The position numbers and the translations under genes were made by a program. The notes under the pieces were generated by a model that ran no database searches, had not been told where the DNA came from, and saw nothing but the letters and a program-made list of their open reading frames with translations. 64,000 bases of DNA. Origin: Streptomyces sp. S.PB5 (GTDB taxonomy: Bacteria > Actinomycetota > Actinomycetes > Streptomycetales > Streptomycetaceae). Positions 26,668 to 38,670 of this stretch are shown here, piece by piece. The DNA is taken from positions 310,001-374,000 of the forward strand of contig NZ_JAQMWP010000003.1 of the NCBI RefSeq assembly GCF_030403745.1, read 5' to 3'. Position 1 is the stretch's first letter. Each line of letters begins with the position of its first letter.

Positions 26668-26735
26668 TTGACGCTCGCGAGGACCCCTCCCTATCTTGCC
26701 GTTCGAATTGCTGATCAGTGTCTGATATTTCGAAC
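26668..26735 (+). promoter_or_regulatory. Promoter and overlapping inverted-repeat operator of the arabinofuranosidase gene
   Basis: TTGACG (26668-26673), an 18-base spacer and TATCTT (26692-26697) make a good housekeeping promoter with a start near 26704. The inverted repeat GTTCGAA (26701-26707) / TTCGAAC (26729-26735), 21-base spacer, lies exactly over the predicted start and early transcript, as expected of a repressor operator controlled by sugar. Confidence 0.65.
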
Positions 26736-26762
26736 CACTCCCCACTGAGCCGCGGAGTATTC

Positions 26763-29237
26763 ATGTCACGCACCCGCTGGAGATTCGGCCTCGCCGCCAC
26801 CGCCTTAGTGGCGGCCGCCGGTCTCGTACCGGCCCCCGCCCATGCCGAGGACGTCGCCGACTACGCCATCACCGTCGACCCCACCGCCCAGGGCGCAAGG
26901 ATCGACGACACGATGTACGGCGTCTTCTTCGAGGACATCAACCGGGCCGCCGACGGAGGTCTGTACGCCGAGCTCGTCCAGAACCGCTCCTTCGAGTACT
27001 CCACGGCCGACAACCTCTCCTACACCCCCCTCACCTCCTGGACGGTGGACGGCACCGCACAGGTCCTGGACGACTCCGGCCGGCTCAACGCACGCAACCG
27101 CAACTACCTCTCCCTGGGCGCAGGTTCGGCCGTGACGAACGCCGGATACAACACCGGCGTCCATGTGGAGCAGGGCAAGAAGTACGACTTCTCCGTGTGG
27201 GCCCGCGCCGGGAGCGGCACCACCCTCACGGTCACCCTTCAGGACGCCGACGGCAGCCTCGCCACCGCCCGCCAGGTGGCCGCCAAGGGCGGCTGGGCCA
27301 AGTACGGGGCGACCTTCACGGCGGCCCGCACCAGCAGCAACGGCCGTCTGACCGTGGGTACGTCGGGAGCGGCCGCCCTGGACATGGTGTCCCTCTTCCC
27401 GCGGGACACCTACAAGCACCAGCCGAACGGCCTGCGCAAGGACCTCGCCGAGAAGGTCGCCGCCCTGCACCCGGGCTTCCTGCGCTTCCCCGGCGGCTGC
27501 CTGGTCAACACCGGCTCCATGGCGGACTACAGCGAGGCCTCCGGCTACGAGCGCAAGCGGTCCTACCAGTGGAAGGACACCATCGGCCCGGTCGAGGAGC
27601 GCGCCACCAACTCCAACTTCTGGGGCTACAACCAGAGTTACGGCCTCGGCTACTACGAGTACTTCCGCTTCGCCGAGGACATCGGCGCCATGCCGCTGCC
27701 CGTCGTCCCCGCCCTGGTGACCGGCTGCGGCCAGAACCAGGCCACCGACGACGACGCGCTGCTCAAGCGGCACATCCAGGACACCCTCGACCTCATCGAG
27801 TTCGCCAACGGCCCGGCGACTAGCGAATGGGGCGGGAAGCGCGCCCGGATGGGCCACCCCAGGCCGTTCCACCTCACCCACATCGGAGTCGGCAACGAGG
27901 AGAACCTGCCGGTCGAGTTCATGGCCCGGTTCAAGCAGTTCCGCGCCGCAGTCGAGGCCGAGTACCCCGACATCACGGTGGTCTCCAACTCCGGCCCGGA
28001 CGACGCCGGTTCGACCTTCGACACGGCCTGGCAGCTCAACCGCCAGGAGAACGTCGACATGGTCGACGAGCACTACTACAACAGCCCGCAGTGGTTCCTG
28101 CAGAACAACGACCGCTACGACTCCTACGACCGCAGCGGCCCGAAGGTCTTCCTCGGCGAATACGCCTCCTGGGGCAACGCCTTCAAGAACGGCCTCGCCG
28201 AGGCCGCGTTCATGACCGGCCTGGAGCGCAACGCCGACGTCGTCAAACTCGCCTCCTACGCCCCGCTGTTCGCCAACGAGGACTACGTCCAGTGGAGCCC
28301 GGACATGGTGTGGTTCAACAACCACGCCTCCTGGAACTCCGCCAACTACGAGGTCCAGAAGCTGTTCATGAACAACGTCGGCGACCGCGTGGTGCCCTCC
28401 ACGGCCACCGGCACGCCCTCCCTGGCCGGCCCCATCACCGGCGCCGTCGGCCTGTCGACCTGGGCGACGACAGCGGCGTACGACGATGTGCGGGTCACGG
28501 ACGCCGACGGCAACTCCCTGCTGGCCGACGACTTCTCCGGTGACGCCTCGAAGTGGACGCACACGGGCGGCGGCAGCTGGGCGATCCAGGACGGGCAGTA
28601 CGTGCAGACCGACGTGGCCGCCGAGAACACCATGGTGTCCGCGGGCGACGTCGACTGGCACGACTACGACCTCAAGGTGAAGGCCACCAAGAAGTCCGGC
28701 AAGGAGGGCTTTCTCGTCGCCTTCGGCGTCAAGGACACCGGCAACTACTACTGGTGGAACCTCGGCGGCTGGAACAACACGCTCTCCGCCGTCGAACAGG
28801 CCGTGGACGGCGGAAAGTCCACGCTGATCTCCAAGGCGGGGAGCATCGAGACGGGCCGTACCTACGACATCGACATCAAGGTGCGGGGCCGTCAGGTCAC
28901 CCTCCACCTCGACGGCCAGGAGTGGGGCAGCTTCACCGACGACAAGCCGGCCGAGCCGTTCCGCCAGGTCGTCACCAAGGACAAGAAGACCGGCGACCTC
29001 ATCGTCAAGGTCGTCAACGCCCAGGCCACCGCGGCCCGTACGGCCATCGACCTGGGCGGCGCGAAGGTCGCCTCCAAGGCCCGGGTGACCACCCTGACGG
29101 CCGACCCGAACGCGGTGAACACGGAGACCGAGACACCGGTCGCGCCCGTGAAGTCGACGTTCGACGCGGTCGCGGACGAATTCACGTACACCTTCCCGGC
29201 GAACTCGGTCACGTTCCTGAGGATCAGGCAGAAGTAG
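26763..29237 (+). CDS. Secreted GH51 alpha-L-arabinofuranosidase with CBM-like and inserted lectin-like domains
   Basis: The 824-residue exoenzyme removes arabinose side chains from plant arabinoxylan or arabinan. It has a signal peptide (residues 1-28, FGLAATALVAAAGLV, cleavage near AHAED), a GH51 N-terminal part, and an inserted carbohydrate-binding-like module at residues 85-215. The catalytic barrel has acid/base Glu379 in GVGNEEN and nucleophile Glu466 in FLGEYAS. A concanavalin-like insertion (about residues 570-740, DDFSGDASKWTHTGGGSW onward) splits the C-terminal beta sandwich. ATG 26763 is selected by the signal peptide. It is preceded by a promoter/operator and followed by a terminator, so it is monocistronic. 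Confidence 0.93.
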   Translation: MSRTRWRFGLAATALVAAAGLVPAPAHAEDVADYAITVDPTAQGARIDDTMYGVFFEDINRAADGGLYAELVQNRSFEYSTADNLSYTPLTSWTVDGTAQVLDDSGRLNARNRNYLSLGAGSAVTNAGYNTGVHVEQGKKYDFSVWARAGSGTTLTVTLQDADGSLATARQVAAKGGWAKYGATFTAARTSSNGRLTVGTSGAAALDMVSLFPRDTYKHQPNGLRKDLAEKVAALHPGFLRFPGGCLVNTGSMADYSEASGYERKRSYQWKDTIGPVEERATNSNFWGYNQSYGLGYYEYFRFAEDIGAMPLPVVPALVTGCGQNQATDDDALLKRHIQDTLDLIEFANGPATSEWGGKRARMGHPRPFHLTHIGVGNEENLPVEFMARFKQFRAAVEAEYPDITVVSNSGPDDAGSTFDTAWQLNRQENVDMVDEHYYNSPQWFLQNNDRYDSYDRSGPKVFLGEYASWGNAFKNGLAEAAFMTGLERNADVVKLASYAPLFANEDYVQWSPDMVWFNNHASWNSANYEVQKLFMNNVGDRVVPSTATGTPSLAGPITGAVGLSTWATTAAYDDVRVTDADGNSLLADDFSGDASKWTHTGGGSWAIQDGQYVQTDVAAENTMVSAGDVDWHDYDLKVKATKKSGKEGFLVAFGVKDTGNYYWWNLGGWNNTLSAVEQAVDGGKSTLISKAGSIETGRTYDIDIKVRGRQVTLHLDGQEWGSFTDDKPAEPFRQVVTKDKKTGDLIVKVVNAQATAARTAIDLGGAKVASKARVTTLTADPNAVNTETETPVAPVKSTFDAVADEFTYTFPANSVTFLRIRQK

Positions 29238-29251
29238 TTTCCCGGGGTGCG

Positions 29252-29273
29252 GCCGCTGTCGAACGACAGCGGC
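29252..29273 (+). terminator. Terminator after the arabinofuranosidase gene
   Basis: GCCGCTGTC (29252-29260) pairs perfectly with GACAGCGGC (29265-29273) around a GAAC tetraloop, and flanking GCG/CGC extend it. ATCTTTGTTAACTT follows. It starts 15 bases after the stop codon. Confidence 0.85.
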
Positions 29274-29415
29274 CCGCATCTTTGTTAACTTGCGCCTCGC
29301 CTGGAATTCATCCCGCCACTTACGCATGTCGCACAACTCATCGGATTCACCCTCCGTCTAAATCGACGCATCCACAACAGACGGGGCTGACCACCCCGGA
29401 CGGGGGCAGAAAACG

Positions 29416-32100
29416 ATGAGTGGCACAGCTTGTGGGGACGAGCTCAAAACCACGGCTCATGGCGATGAGCTCAGAACCGCGGACGAACACGTGGGCACCC
29501 GCCCGCCGCTGCCCGCACCCCGCCCACCCGCCGATCCGCGCCCCGGACCGGGCCAGGCCGCCCTGCTCGCGGCGGCCATCACCGTGTTCGTGCTCTGCGC
29601 CGCCGACACCGTCGCCCGCAGCTACCCCTTCGGCCCGCGCACCCGGACCGTCAACGACCTGGGCAACCAGTACATCCCGTTCCACGCACACCTGTGGGAC
29701 CTGCTGCACGGACGCGGCTCCGGCGGACTCCTCGTCAACTGGCAGTCGGGGTTCGGCACCAGCTTCCTGCCCGATCTCGGCACCTATCTGACCAGCCCGT
29801 TCGCCCTGCTCGTGGGGGTGTTCCCGAGGGACCGGATCGACCTCGCGGTGTACGTCATCACCGTGCTGAAGATCGCCTGTGCCGCCGCCGCGATGACCTG
29901 GCTGCTGCTCAGGCTGCGCCCCGGCCGCTGGTGGGCGGCAGGCCTGCTGGGGGCCTCGTACGCGCTGTGCGGATGGACCGTGGCGGCCGGTTCGTACAAC
30001 CTCATGTGGCTCGACGGGCTCATCGCCCTGCCGCTGCTGTGCCTGGTCGGCGAGTGGATCCTCAGCGGGCGGCGGCCACTTCTCGGGGTGCTGGTCGTGG
30101 CCGCCGTGTGGATCGCCAACTTCTACACGGCGTACATGGCGACCCTCGCGGCCGGACTCGTCCTGCTGGTGCGGCTGTCGCTCTCCGGACTGCCGCGTCG
30201 CCGCGCCCTCGCCGCCGCGGGCCGGGCCGTCCTGACCTTCGCGCTCGGTCTGGGGCTCGCGGCACCCCTGGTGGCGGTCGTGTACTTCGGCAGCGCGCAC
30301 GCCTCGCCGGGCCGGTTCACACGGTTCGCGCCGGTCGGCGCCGAGGACCTGCTGGCCCGGCTGCTCCCGACGACGTACAGCTTCGGCTCACCCGGGATCT
30401 TCGTCGGCACCACGGCCCTGCTGCTCGCCCTGGCGCTGCCCTTCCACCGGGCGGCTCCCCGACGGGTGCGCGCCGGGTGGACCGTGCTGGTCGTCGCCGT
30501 GATCCTGTCGATGCAGTGGCACCCGACCCACCTCCTCTGGCACGCCTTCGCCGCCCCGCAGGGCAGCCCGTACCGTCAGACCTTCGTCGTGTGCGCACTC
30601 CTGGTGATCGCGGCCTGGCACACGCTCTCCTACGGTCCCCTGGACCGGCGCGCACTGGGCGCGGCGGCCGGGCTGCTCGCGCTGATCGCGGTGGTCGCGA
30701 GCGGGAGCCATCTCGTGCGGCTCTTCGCCTGGCCGGTGTTCCTCGTGGCGGCTGCGGGCGCGCTCGCCGGTCTCGCCCTGCTGAGCCTGCGCCGCGGACG
30801 CCTCCCGTGGCTGCGCGTCGCCCCCGCCGCACTGGCCGCGACGCTCCTCATCGGTGTACAGCTCGGTGAGGCGACCGCCACCGACGCCGTGACCACGCGG
30901 GCCCGGTTCCTGGCGATGGACGACTACGCCCCCTGGGGCGACCGCCAGCAGCGGCAGGCGGACGCGATCGCGGAGGTGGACGGCTGGCCTCGCTACCGCA
31001 CCGACCCCGGCCGCGAGCAGACCGTCGGCAACGACCCGCTGCTCGTCGGCGGCGAGGGCGCCCAGTACTACAGCAGCCACACCTCCGCCGTCTTCAGCAG
31101 CACCCTCAGCGCCCTCGGCCACGGCTGGACCTCGGGAGCCCGCAGCCTCCAGAGCCTGGACAACGCTGTCACGGACGTCGTCTTCTCCGTCGGCGCCCGG
31201 GTGCACTCCCCGCCGGACCCGCACCAGAACTGGTTCCGCCAGGACGGGGAGGAACTGACCGTCACCCGGCGGGACGTCCCGCCCCTGGTCACCGTACGGC
31301 CGTCCGCCGACGCCTCCTCCTTCGGACCGTCGCCCTACCGCAACCAGGAACTCCTCCTGGGCACCCGCGTCTACACCCTGCCCCACCTCACGGTCCGCAA
31401 CGCCGCCGGGAAGCAGCCGCCCCGCAACCACGAGGGCCTGCTCATCGGCGTCCCCCGCCACGGCACCGGGGGCCAGGGACCGACGATCACGACCCGCTGC
31501 CGGGCGGGCGACGAGGTGTACCTCTGGGCACCCCACTTCGCCGGCACCGCACGGCTCGCCGAAGCCGAAGCCGGGTCGGCCGCCGGCGCCCCGACCGGCC
31601 GGTTCAGGTACAACCCCGCCAGGGCCCAGAGCGCCGCCATGCAGCGGCTCGGCACGGTCCCGGCCTCCGGGCGCCTCACGATCGAGCTGACCCCGGAGCG
31701 ACTGGGTGTCGTCCCGGACGGCGCGGTCGGCTGTCTGGACACCGCCCGGCTGCGGGATGCCGTACGGCAGCTCAAGGCGACCGGCGCCACCGAGGTGACC
31801 GTCTCCGGCTCCGGCGGCACGATCCGGGCGGAGCTTCCCGCGGGCAGCACCGGGACCGCCGTCGTCGCGGCACCCCGGATCGCGGGCTGGCGCTGCGCGA
31901 CGGGCGACGGTCCGGAAGTGCCGGCGGGGGAGTACCACGGGCTGATCGCCGTGCCGCTGGACGGCACCTCGACCGAGGTGAGCTGCACGTTCCATCCGCC
32001 GGGGCTGAGACTGGGCACGACGGTCGGGAGCGGTGCGCTCGTGGTGCTCCTCGGGCTCGGCGTCGGCCGGGCCGTCCGGCGGCGGCGCATGCTCTCGTGA
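29416..32100 (+). CDS. YfhO-family polytopic membrane protein
   Basis: The 894-residue protein has a short hydrophilic N-terminus. About 12-13 transmembrane helices follow between residues 48 and 490, including NDLGNQYIPFHAHLWDLLHG and NWQSGFGTSFLPDLGTYLTS, typical of the YfhO family. A large extracytoplasmic domain follows (residues 500-860, YAPWGDRQQRQADAIAEVDG and beta-rich segments), then a last helix. YfhO proteins resemble GT-C glycosyltransferases and in Bacillus help glycosylate lipoteichoic acid. The DLGNQY acidic site near the first loop fits a GT-C active site. The substrate here is unknown. ATG 29416 is used. Confidence 0.82.
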   Translation: MSGTACGDELKTTAHGDELRTADEHVGTRPPLPAPRPPADPRPGPGQAALLAAAITVFVLCAADTVARSYPFGPRTRTVNDLGNQYIPFHAHLWDLLHGRGSGGLLVNWQSGFGTSFLPDLGTYLTSPFALLVGVFPRDRIDLAVYVITVLKIACAAAAMTWLLLRLRPGRWWAAGLLGASYALCGWTVAAGSYNLMWLDGLIALPLLCLVGEWILSGRRPLLGVLVVAAVWIANFYTAYMATLAAGLVLLVRLSLSGLPRRRALAAAGRAVLTFALGLGLAAPLVAVVYFGSAHASPGRFTRFAPVGAEDLLARLLPTTYSFGSPGIFVGTTALLLALALPFHRAAPRRVRAGWTVLVVAVILSMQWHPTHLLWHAFAAPQGSPYRQTFVVCALLVIAAWHTLSYGPLDRRALGAAAGLLALIAVVASGSHLVRLFAWPVFLVAAAGALAGLALLSLRRGRLPWLRVAPAALAATLLIGVQLGEATATDAVTTRARFLAMDDYAPWGDRQQRQADAIAEVDGWPRYRTDPGREQTVGNDPLLVGGEGAQYYSSHTSAVFSSTLSALGHGWTSGARSLQSLDNAVTDVVFSVGARVHSPPDPHQNWFRQDGEELTVTRRDVPPLVTVRPSADASSFGPSPYRNQELLLGTRVYTLPHLTVRNAAGKQPPRNHEGLLIGVPRHGTGGQGPTITTRCRAGDEVYLWAPHFAGTARLAEAEAGSAAGAPTGRFRYNPARAQSAAMQRLGTVPASGRLTIELTPERLGVVPDGAVGCLDTARLRDAVRQLKATGATEVTVSGSGGTIRAELPAGSTGTAVVAAPRIAGWRCATGDGPEVPAGEYHGLIAVPLDGTSTEVSCTFHPPGLRLGTTVGSGALVVLLGLGVGRAVRRRRMLS

Positions 32101-32104
32101 TCGG

Positions 32105-34330
<2,226 letters not shown>

Positions 34331-34334
<4 letters not shown>

Positions 34335-35239
34335 GCACCACGCGTAAGCACACCGCTCTGCCCAAGGCCCAGATCCTCATCGAGGCGCTGCCCTGGCTGG
34401 TCAAGCACAACGGCAGGACGGTCGTCATCAAGTTCGGCGGCAACGCCATGATCGACGAGGACCTGAAGGCCGCGTTCGCCCAGGACGTTGTCTTCCTGCA
34501 CCACGCCGGCCTCAAGCCGGTCGTCGTGCACGGCGGCGGCCCGCAGATCAGCGCCGCCCTCGACCAGGCGGGCATCGTCAGCGAGTTCAAGGCCGGGCTC
34601 CGGGTCACCACCGAGGACGCCATGGACGTCGTACGGATGGTGCTCGCAGGCCAGGTCCAGCGCGAGCTCGTCGGACTCCTCAACCAGCACGGGCCGCTGG
34701 CCGTCGGGCTGACCGGCGAGGACGCGCACACCATCACCGCCACCAAGCACCAGCCCGAGATCGACGGCGAGTTGGTCGACATCGGGCGGGTGGGCGAGAT
34801 CACCGCGATCGACACGGGCGCGATCGAGGCACTCCTCGCCGACGGCCGCATCCCGGTCGTCTCGTCGATCGCCCGTAGCCAGGACGACGGACATGTCTAC
34901 AACGTCAATGCTGATACGGCGGCTGCGGCACTCGCGGCTGCTCTTGGAGCGGAGACTCTCATGGTCCTCACGGACGTCGAGGGTCTCTACGAGGACTGGC
35001 CCCACTCCGACGAGGTGATCAGCCGCCTCACCGCTTCCCAACTGGAGAAGCTGCTGCCGGAGTTGAGCTCCGGCATGGTCCCGAAGATGGAGGGCTGCCT
35101 GCACGCCGTGCGGAACGGCGTCACCACGGCCCGGGTCATCGACGGACGGGTCCAGCACTCGATCCTGCTGGAGATCTTCACCGACGAGGGAATCGGCACG
35201 ATGGTCGTGCCCGACGAGCAAGAGGGGGACGGGGAATGA
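34331..35239 (+). CDS. argB: N-acetylglutamate kinase
   Basis: The 302-residue amino-acid kinase phosphorylates N-acetylglutamate using ATP. The nucleotide-binding start [15 protein letters not shown], the substrate loop [15 protein letters not shown] and [17 protein letters not shown] are conserved. The N-terminal helix ([20 protein letters not shown]) is the type found in arginine-inhibited hexameric NAGKs, so feedback inhibition is likely. ATG 34331 overlaps the argJ stop, and its TGA overlaps the argD ATG. Confidence 0.97.
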
Positions 35240-36432
35240 CCGGCAATCAGGAGCTCACCCAGCGCTGGCAGGGCGCGCTGATGAACAACTACGGCACCCC
35301 CAGGCTCCCCCTCGCCCGCGGTGCAGGCCTGAAGGTCTGGGACACCGAGGGCAACCAGTACTACGACTTCGTCGGCGGCATCGCCACCAACGCGCTCGGC
35401 CACGCCCACCCGGCGATCGTCGAGGCCGTCGGCAAGCAGATCGCGTCCCTCGGCCACATCTCCAACTTCTTCATGGCCGAGCCCACCGTCACCCTCGCCG
35501 AACGGCTCCTGCAGCTCTTCGGCCGGGACGGCAAGGTCTTCTTCTGCAACTCCGGCGCCGAGGCCAACGAGGCCGCCTTCAAGATCGGCCGGCTCACCGG
35601 TCGCTCCCACATGGTCGCCACCAGCGGCGGCTTCCACGGCCGGACCATGGGAGCGCTCGCCTTCACCGGCCAGCCCGCCAAGCAGGAGCCGTTCCTGCCG
35701 CTCCCGGGCGACGTCACACACGTCCCGTACGGCGACGCGCAGGCGCTGGACGCCGCGGTCACCGAGGACACCGCCCTCGTCGTCATCGAGCCCATCCAGG
35801 GCGAGAACGGCGTGGTCGTGCCGCCCACCGGGTACCTCAAGGCGGCCCGGGCGATCACGGCGGCCAAGGGAGCGCTGCTGGTCCTGGACGAGGTGCAGAC
35901 CGGCATCGGCCGGACCGGGCACTGGTTCGAGTACCAGGCCCACGAGGGTGTCCTGCCGGACGTCGTCACCCTCGCCAAGCAGCTCGGCGGCGGGCTGCCG
36001 CTCGGTGCGACCGTCGCCTTCGGCCGGGCCGCGGAGCTGCTCCAGCCCGGCCATCACGGCACGACCTTCGGCGGCAACCCCGTCGCCTGCGCGGCCGGAC
36101 TCGCCGTCCTCGACACCATCGCCGGTGAGGGGCTGCTCGAGAACGTCAAGCGGCAGAGCGCCGCGCTGAGCGATGGAATCGAGTCACTGGGGCACCCGTT
36201 GATCGCCCATGTCCGGGGCTCCGGGCTTCTCCTGGGTATCGTGCTCACCGAGCCGCTCGCGCCCCAGGTGCAGCAGGCGGCTCAGGACGCCGGTTTCCTG
36301 GTGAACGCGCCCGCCCCCGATGTCGTACGGCTGATGCCACCGCTGAACCTCGGCGACGACGAGGTGGCGGCGCTGCTCCAGGCGCTGCCGGGTGTCCTGG
36401 ACGTGGCCAGGGCGGCCAACGGGGACGGATGA
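35236..36432 (+). CDS. argD: Acetylornithine aminotransferase
   Basis: The 398-residue PLP enzyme (fold I, class III) transfers the amino group between acetylornithine and 2-oxoglutarate. The catalytic Lys248 lies in [14 protein letters not shown], the pocket-forming [14 protein letters not shown] is 30 residues before it, and [17 protein letters not shown] binds phosphate. ATG 35236 overlaps the argB stop (ATGA). It is the last enzyme gene of the operon, 20 bases before the argR start. Confidence 0.96.
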   Translation: MTGNQELTQRWQGALMNNYGTPRLPLARGAGLKVWDTEGNQYYDFVGGIATNALGHAHPAIVEAVGKQIASLGHISNFFMAEPTVTLAERLLQLFGRDGKVFFCNSGAEANEAAFKIGRLTGRSHMVATSGGFHGRTMGALAFTGQPAKQEPFLPLPGDVTHVPYGDAQALDAAVTEDTALVVIEPIQGENGVVVPPTGYLKAARAITAAKGALLVLDEVQTGIGRTGHWFEYQAHEGVLPDVVTLAKQLGGGLPLGATVAFGRAAELLQPGHHGTTFGGNPVACAAGLAVLDTIAGEGLLENVKRQSAALSDGIESLGHPLIAHVRGSGLLLGIVLTEPLAPQVQQAAQDAGFLVNAPAPDVVRLMPPLNLGDDEVAALLQALPGVLDVARAANGDG

Positions 36433-36451
36433 TCCGGAGAATGAGACGACG

Positions 36452-36991
36452 ATGAGCCAGGCGCAGGATCACGAGCAGGCCCATGGGCCGGCCGTACCCC
36501 AGACCCGCACCGCACGGCACCGCCGGATCGTGGACATCCTCAACCGGCAGCCGGTGCGTTCGCAGAGCCAGTTGGCCAAGCTGCTGGCCGACGACGGGCT
36601 GAGCGTCACACAGGCGACGCTCTCCCGGGACCTCGACGAGCTGAACGCGGTGAAGATCCGCAACACCGACGGTGACCTGATCTATGCGGTGCCGAGCGAG
36701 GGGGGTTTCCGTACCCCTCGGGCGCCGCTGGGGGAGTCGGCGAAGGAAGAGCGGATGCGGCGGCTGTCCCAGGAGCTGCTGATCTCCGCGGAGGCGTCGG
36801 CCAACCTCGTGGTTCTGCGCACCCCGCCGGGTGCGGCTCAGTTCCTCGCCTCCGCGATCGACCAGGCGGAACTGCACGACATCCTGGGTACGATCGCGGG
36901 CGACGACACGTTGCTGCTGATCAGCCGGGATCCGGTGGGAGGTCAGGCTCTGGCCGAACACCTCTTGCGCTTGGCGCAGAACGGCCACTGA
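36452..36991 (+). CDS. argR: Arginine repressor
   Basis: The 179-residue hexameric regulator uses arginine as corepressor. The winged-helix domain is residues 20-90, with [20 protein letters not shown] and [14 protein letters not shown], and the C-terminal hexamerisation domain carries the arginine-binding region ([20 protein letters not shown]). ATG 36452 is supported by GGAGA upstream; an open frame to 36392 overlaps argD. Its targets probably include the ARG-box-like sites in front of argC and argH in this window. A 22-bp duplication spans its stop codon. Confidence 0.96.
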   Translation: MSQAQDHEQAHGPAVPQTRTARHRRIVDILNRQPVRSQSQLAKLLADDGLSVTQATLSRDLDELNAVKIRNTDGDLIYAVPSEGGFRTPRAPLGESAKEERMRRLSQELLISAEASANLVVLRTPPGAAQFLASAIDQAELHDILGTIAGDDTLLLISRDPVGGQALAEHLLRLAQNGH

Positions 36992-37015
36992 CGTGACGCA
37001 GAACGGCCACTGACG
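36975..37015 (+). repeat. 22-bp-period tandem duplication at the argR stop
   Basis: CGCAGAACGGCCACTGACG occurs at 36975-36993 and again at 36997-37015. The first copy contains the argR TGA, and the second is non-coding and carries a decoy stop. A similar 22-bp-period duplication is found at argH. Confidence 0.85.
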
Positions 37016-37028
37016 AAGGCGAAGAAGG

Positions 37029-37829
37029 TCAGCCGAGGCGAGATGCCAGCCCTCCTGTGCATCTCACCTCGTCCCCCGCCGTGATCAGCAGCGCCTCCAC
37101 GTCCGGCAGCGACTCCAGCCAGCGCAGGCCCTCCCTGGACCCCATCGCGAACGCCGCCGTCGCCCAGCAGTCCGCCCAGGTCACGCTGGGGGCCACCACC
37201 GTCACCGCCACCAGGTCCGTGACCGCCGAGCGGCCGGTCCGGGGGTCGACGATGTGGGCGCCCCGCTCGGCCGTACCGGAGGTCGCCACGGCCAGTTCGG
37301 TCGTACCCGCCGCCGAGACCACCGCGGCCAGACCCCCCGGGCGCAACGGATCCGCCACCCCCACGCGCCACGGCCGCTGCTGCCCCGGCGTGCCCAGCAG
37401 CTGTACGTCGCCGCCGCCGTTGAGGCTCACCCCGGTCGCCCCGGCCTTCGCCAGGTGCCGGGCCGCGCGTTCCACCGCCCAGCCCTTGACGATGCCGGTC
37501 GGGTCCAGGCGGCCCTCGTAGCGCATGCTGAACCAGCCGTCGCTCAGTTCCTCCGCCTTGGCGCCCAGGTCGAGGACCTCGGCGACCTCCGGGTCGCAGT
37601 CCTCGACCGTCAGGTCGCCCCGGGCCAGCCGCGAGATCTGGCTGTCGTCCCGGTATGTGCTGAAGACGGCGTCGGCGCGGTGCAGACCCGCCACCGCCTC
37701 CTCCAGGGCCGTCCGCACGGCCCCGGGTTCCCCGCCGCGGACGTCGAAGGAGAAGACGGTCCCCATCGCCTCCTCCGTACGACGTACCGCGGCGGGAGCT
37801 TGAGTCGGGTCGGTCACCGTGTCAGCCAC
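37029..37829 (-). CDS. apbE: FAD:protein FMN transferase (ApbE)
   Basis: The 266-residue Mg-dependent enzyme attaches FMN from FAD to a Thr of exported flavoproteins. Conserved pieces are AMGTVFSFDVRGG, DAVFSTYRDDSQISRLARGD, GWFSMRYEGRLDPTGIVKGW, SLNGGGDVQLLG and SGTAERGAHIVDPRTG. No clear signal peptide is visible, so it may act inside before export, or the start may be mis-set. GTG 37829 overlaps the stop of the upstream FMN-binding gene by eight bases; GTG 37817 is an alternative. It is third in a minus-strand operon whose second product carries the matching target motif. Confidence 0.9.
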   Translation of the reverse strand: MADTVTDPTQAPAAVRRTEEAMGTVFSFDVRGGEPGAVRTALEEAVAGLHRADAVFSTYRDDSQISRLARGDLTVEDCDPEVAEVLDLGAKAEELSDGWFSMRYEGRLDPTGIVKGWAVERAARHLAKAGATGVSLNGGGDVQLLGTPGQQRPWRVGVADPLRPGGLAAVVSAAGTTELAVATSGTAERGAHIVDPRTGRSAVTDLVAVTVVAPSVTWADCWATAAFAMGSREGLRWLESLPDVEALLITAGDEVRCTGGLASRLG

Positions 37830-38631
37830 CGGCCTGGTCCAGCGCGGACTGGAGGGACTGCTTGTAGCCGTCGCTCGTGTAGGTGGCGCCGGACACCGCG
37901 TCGATGTCGGCGCTGCCGGCCGCCACCGCCGCCTGGTTGAGCTTCGGTACGGCGTTGCCGGAGATCTGGTCGCTCTGGCCGCCCTTGGGCTGCTGGACCG
38001 CCTCCGCCTTGGTGATCTTTCCGTTGGCGACGGTGATACGGACCTGGACCGGGCCGTACTGCGTCTGCGCGACGGCGCCGGTGACGGTCTTGGGGGCCGC
38101 GGCCTCGGCGCTGCCCGTACCGCCCGTACCGCCCGCGCTCTGGGAGGGAGCCGGCGAGGAGGCGCCTCCGGCGGCCGCCGCGTTGCCCTTGTCGATGGCC
38201 GACTGGAGGGACTTCCTGTAGCCCTCGCTGGTGTAGGTCGCCCCGGACACCGTGTCGATCTGCGCGCTCTGCGCCGCGAGGGTCGCCGCGTTGAGCTTGG
38301 GCACCGCGTTGCCGGTGATCTGGTCGCTCTGGCCGCCCTTGGGCTGCTGGACCGTCTCCGCCTTGGTGATCTTGTTGTTGACGAAGGTGATACGGACCTG
38401 GACCGCCCCGTACTGGGTCTTGACGGCGTCCCCGGTGGCCGTGCCGGTGGCGCCCTGGGCACCGCCTTGCGCCGACTCCTGTGCCTGCGCGGTCGCCTGC
38501 GGTGCCGCGCCGCCCGCCGCGGAGGCGGAGGCCGGGTCGGTGCCCGGTTTCAGCGACAGCAGCAGCACGACGCCGGAGACGGTGGCGGCGCCGGCCAGGA
38601 CGACACGCCGAAGGGGGTGACTCTTCCTCAT
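37822..38631 (-). CDS. Exported protein with two FMN-binding (FMN_bind) domains
   Basis: The 269-residue protein has a signal/anchor (VVLAGAATVSGVVLLLSL). Two homologous FMN_bind domains (about residues 68-145 and 182-265) are separated by a Ser/Ala/Gly linker. Each has the ApbE target motif Dxx(S/T)GAT: DTVSGAT with Thr132 and DAVSGAT with Thr250, so both Thr are probably flavinylated. The duplicate domains share long runs (QQPKGGQSDQI, GNAVPKLN). It sits between a membrane oxidoreductase and apbE in one operon. Role inferred: a two-flavin carrier on the outer face. Confidence 0.9.
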   Translation of the reverse strand: MRKSHPLRRVVLAGAATVSGVVLLLSLKPGTDPASASAAGGAAPQATAQAQESAQGGAQGATGTATGDAVKTQYGAVQVRITFVNNKITKAETVQQPKGGQSDQITGNAVPKLNAATLAAQSAQIDTVSGATYTSEGYRKSLQSAIDKGNAAAAGGASSPAPSQSAGGTGGTGSAEAAAPKTVTGAVAQTQYGPVQVRITVANGKITKAEAVQQPKGGQSDQISGNAVPKLNQAAVAAGSADIDAVSGATYTSDGYKQSLQSALDQAGG

Positions 38632-38670
38632 CGCTTCAACAGCTCCTGAAGTCCTTGAAGTTCCCGTCGC

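Noticed and set aside
26805..29336. An 843-codon antisense frame over the arabinofuranosidase gene
   Set aside because: It is a mirror of the coding bias. The plus-strand enzyme has a signal peptide, catalytic residues, promoter and terminator.
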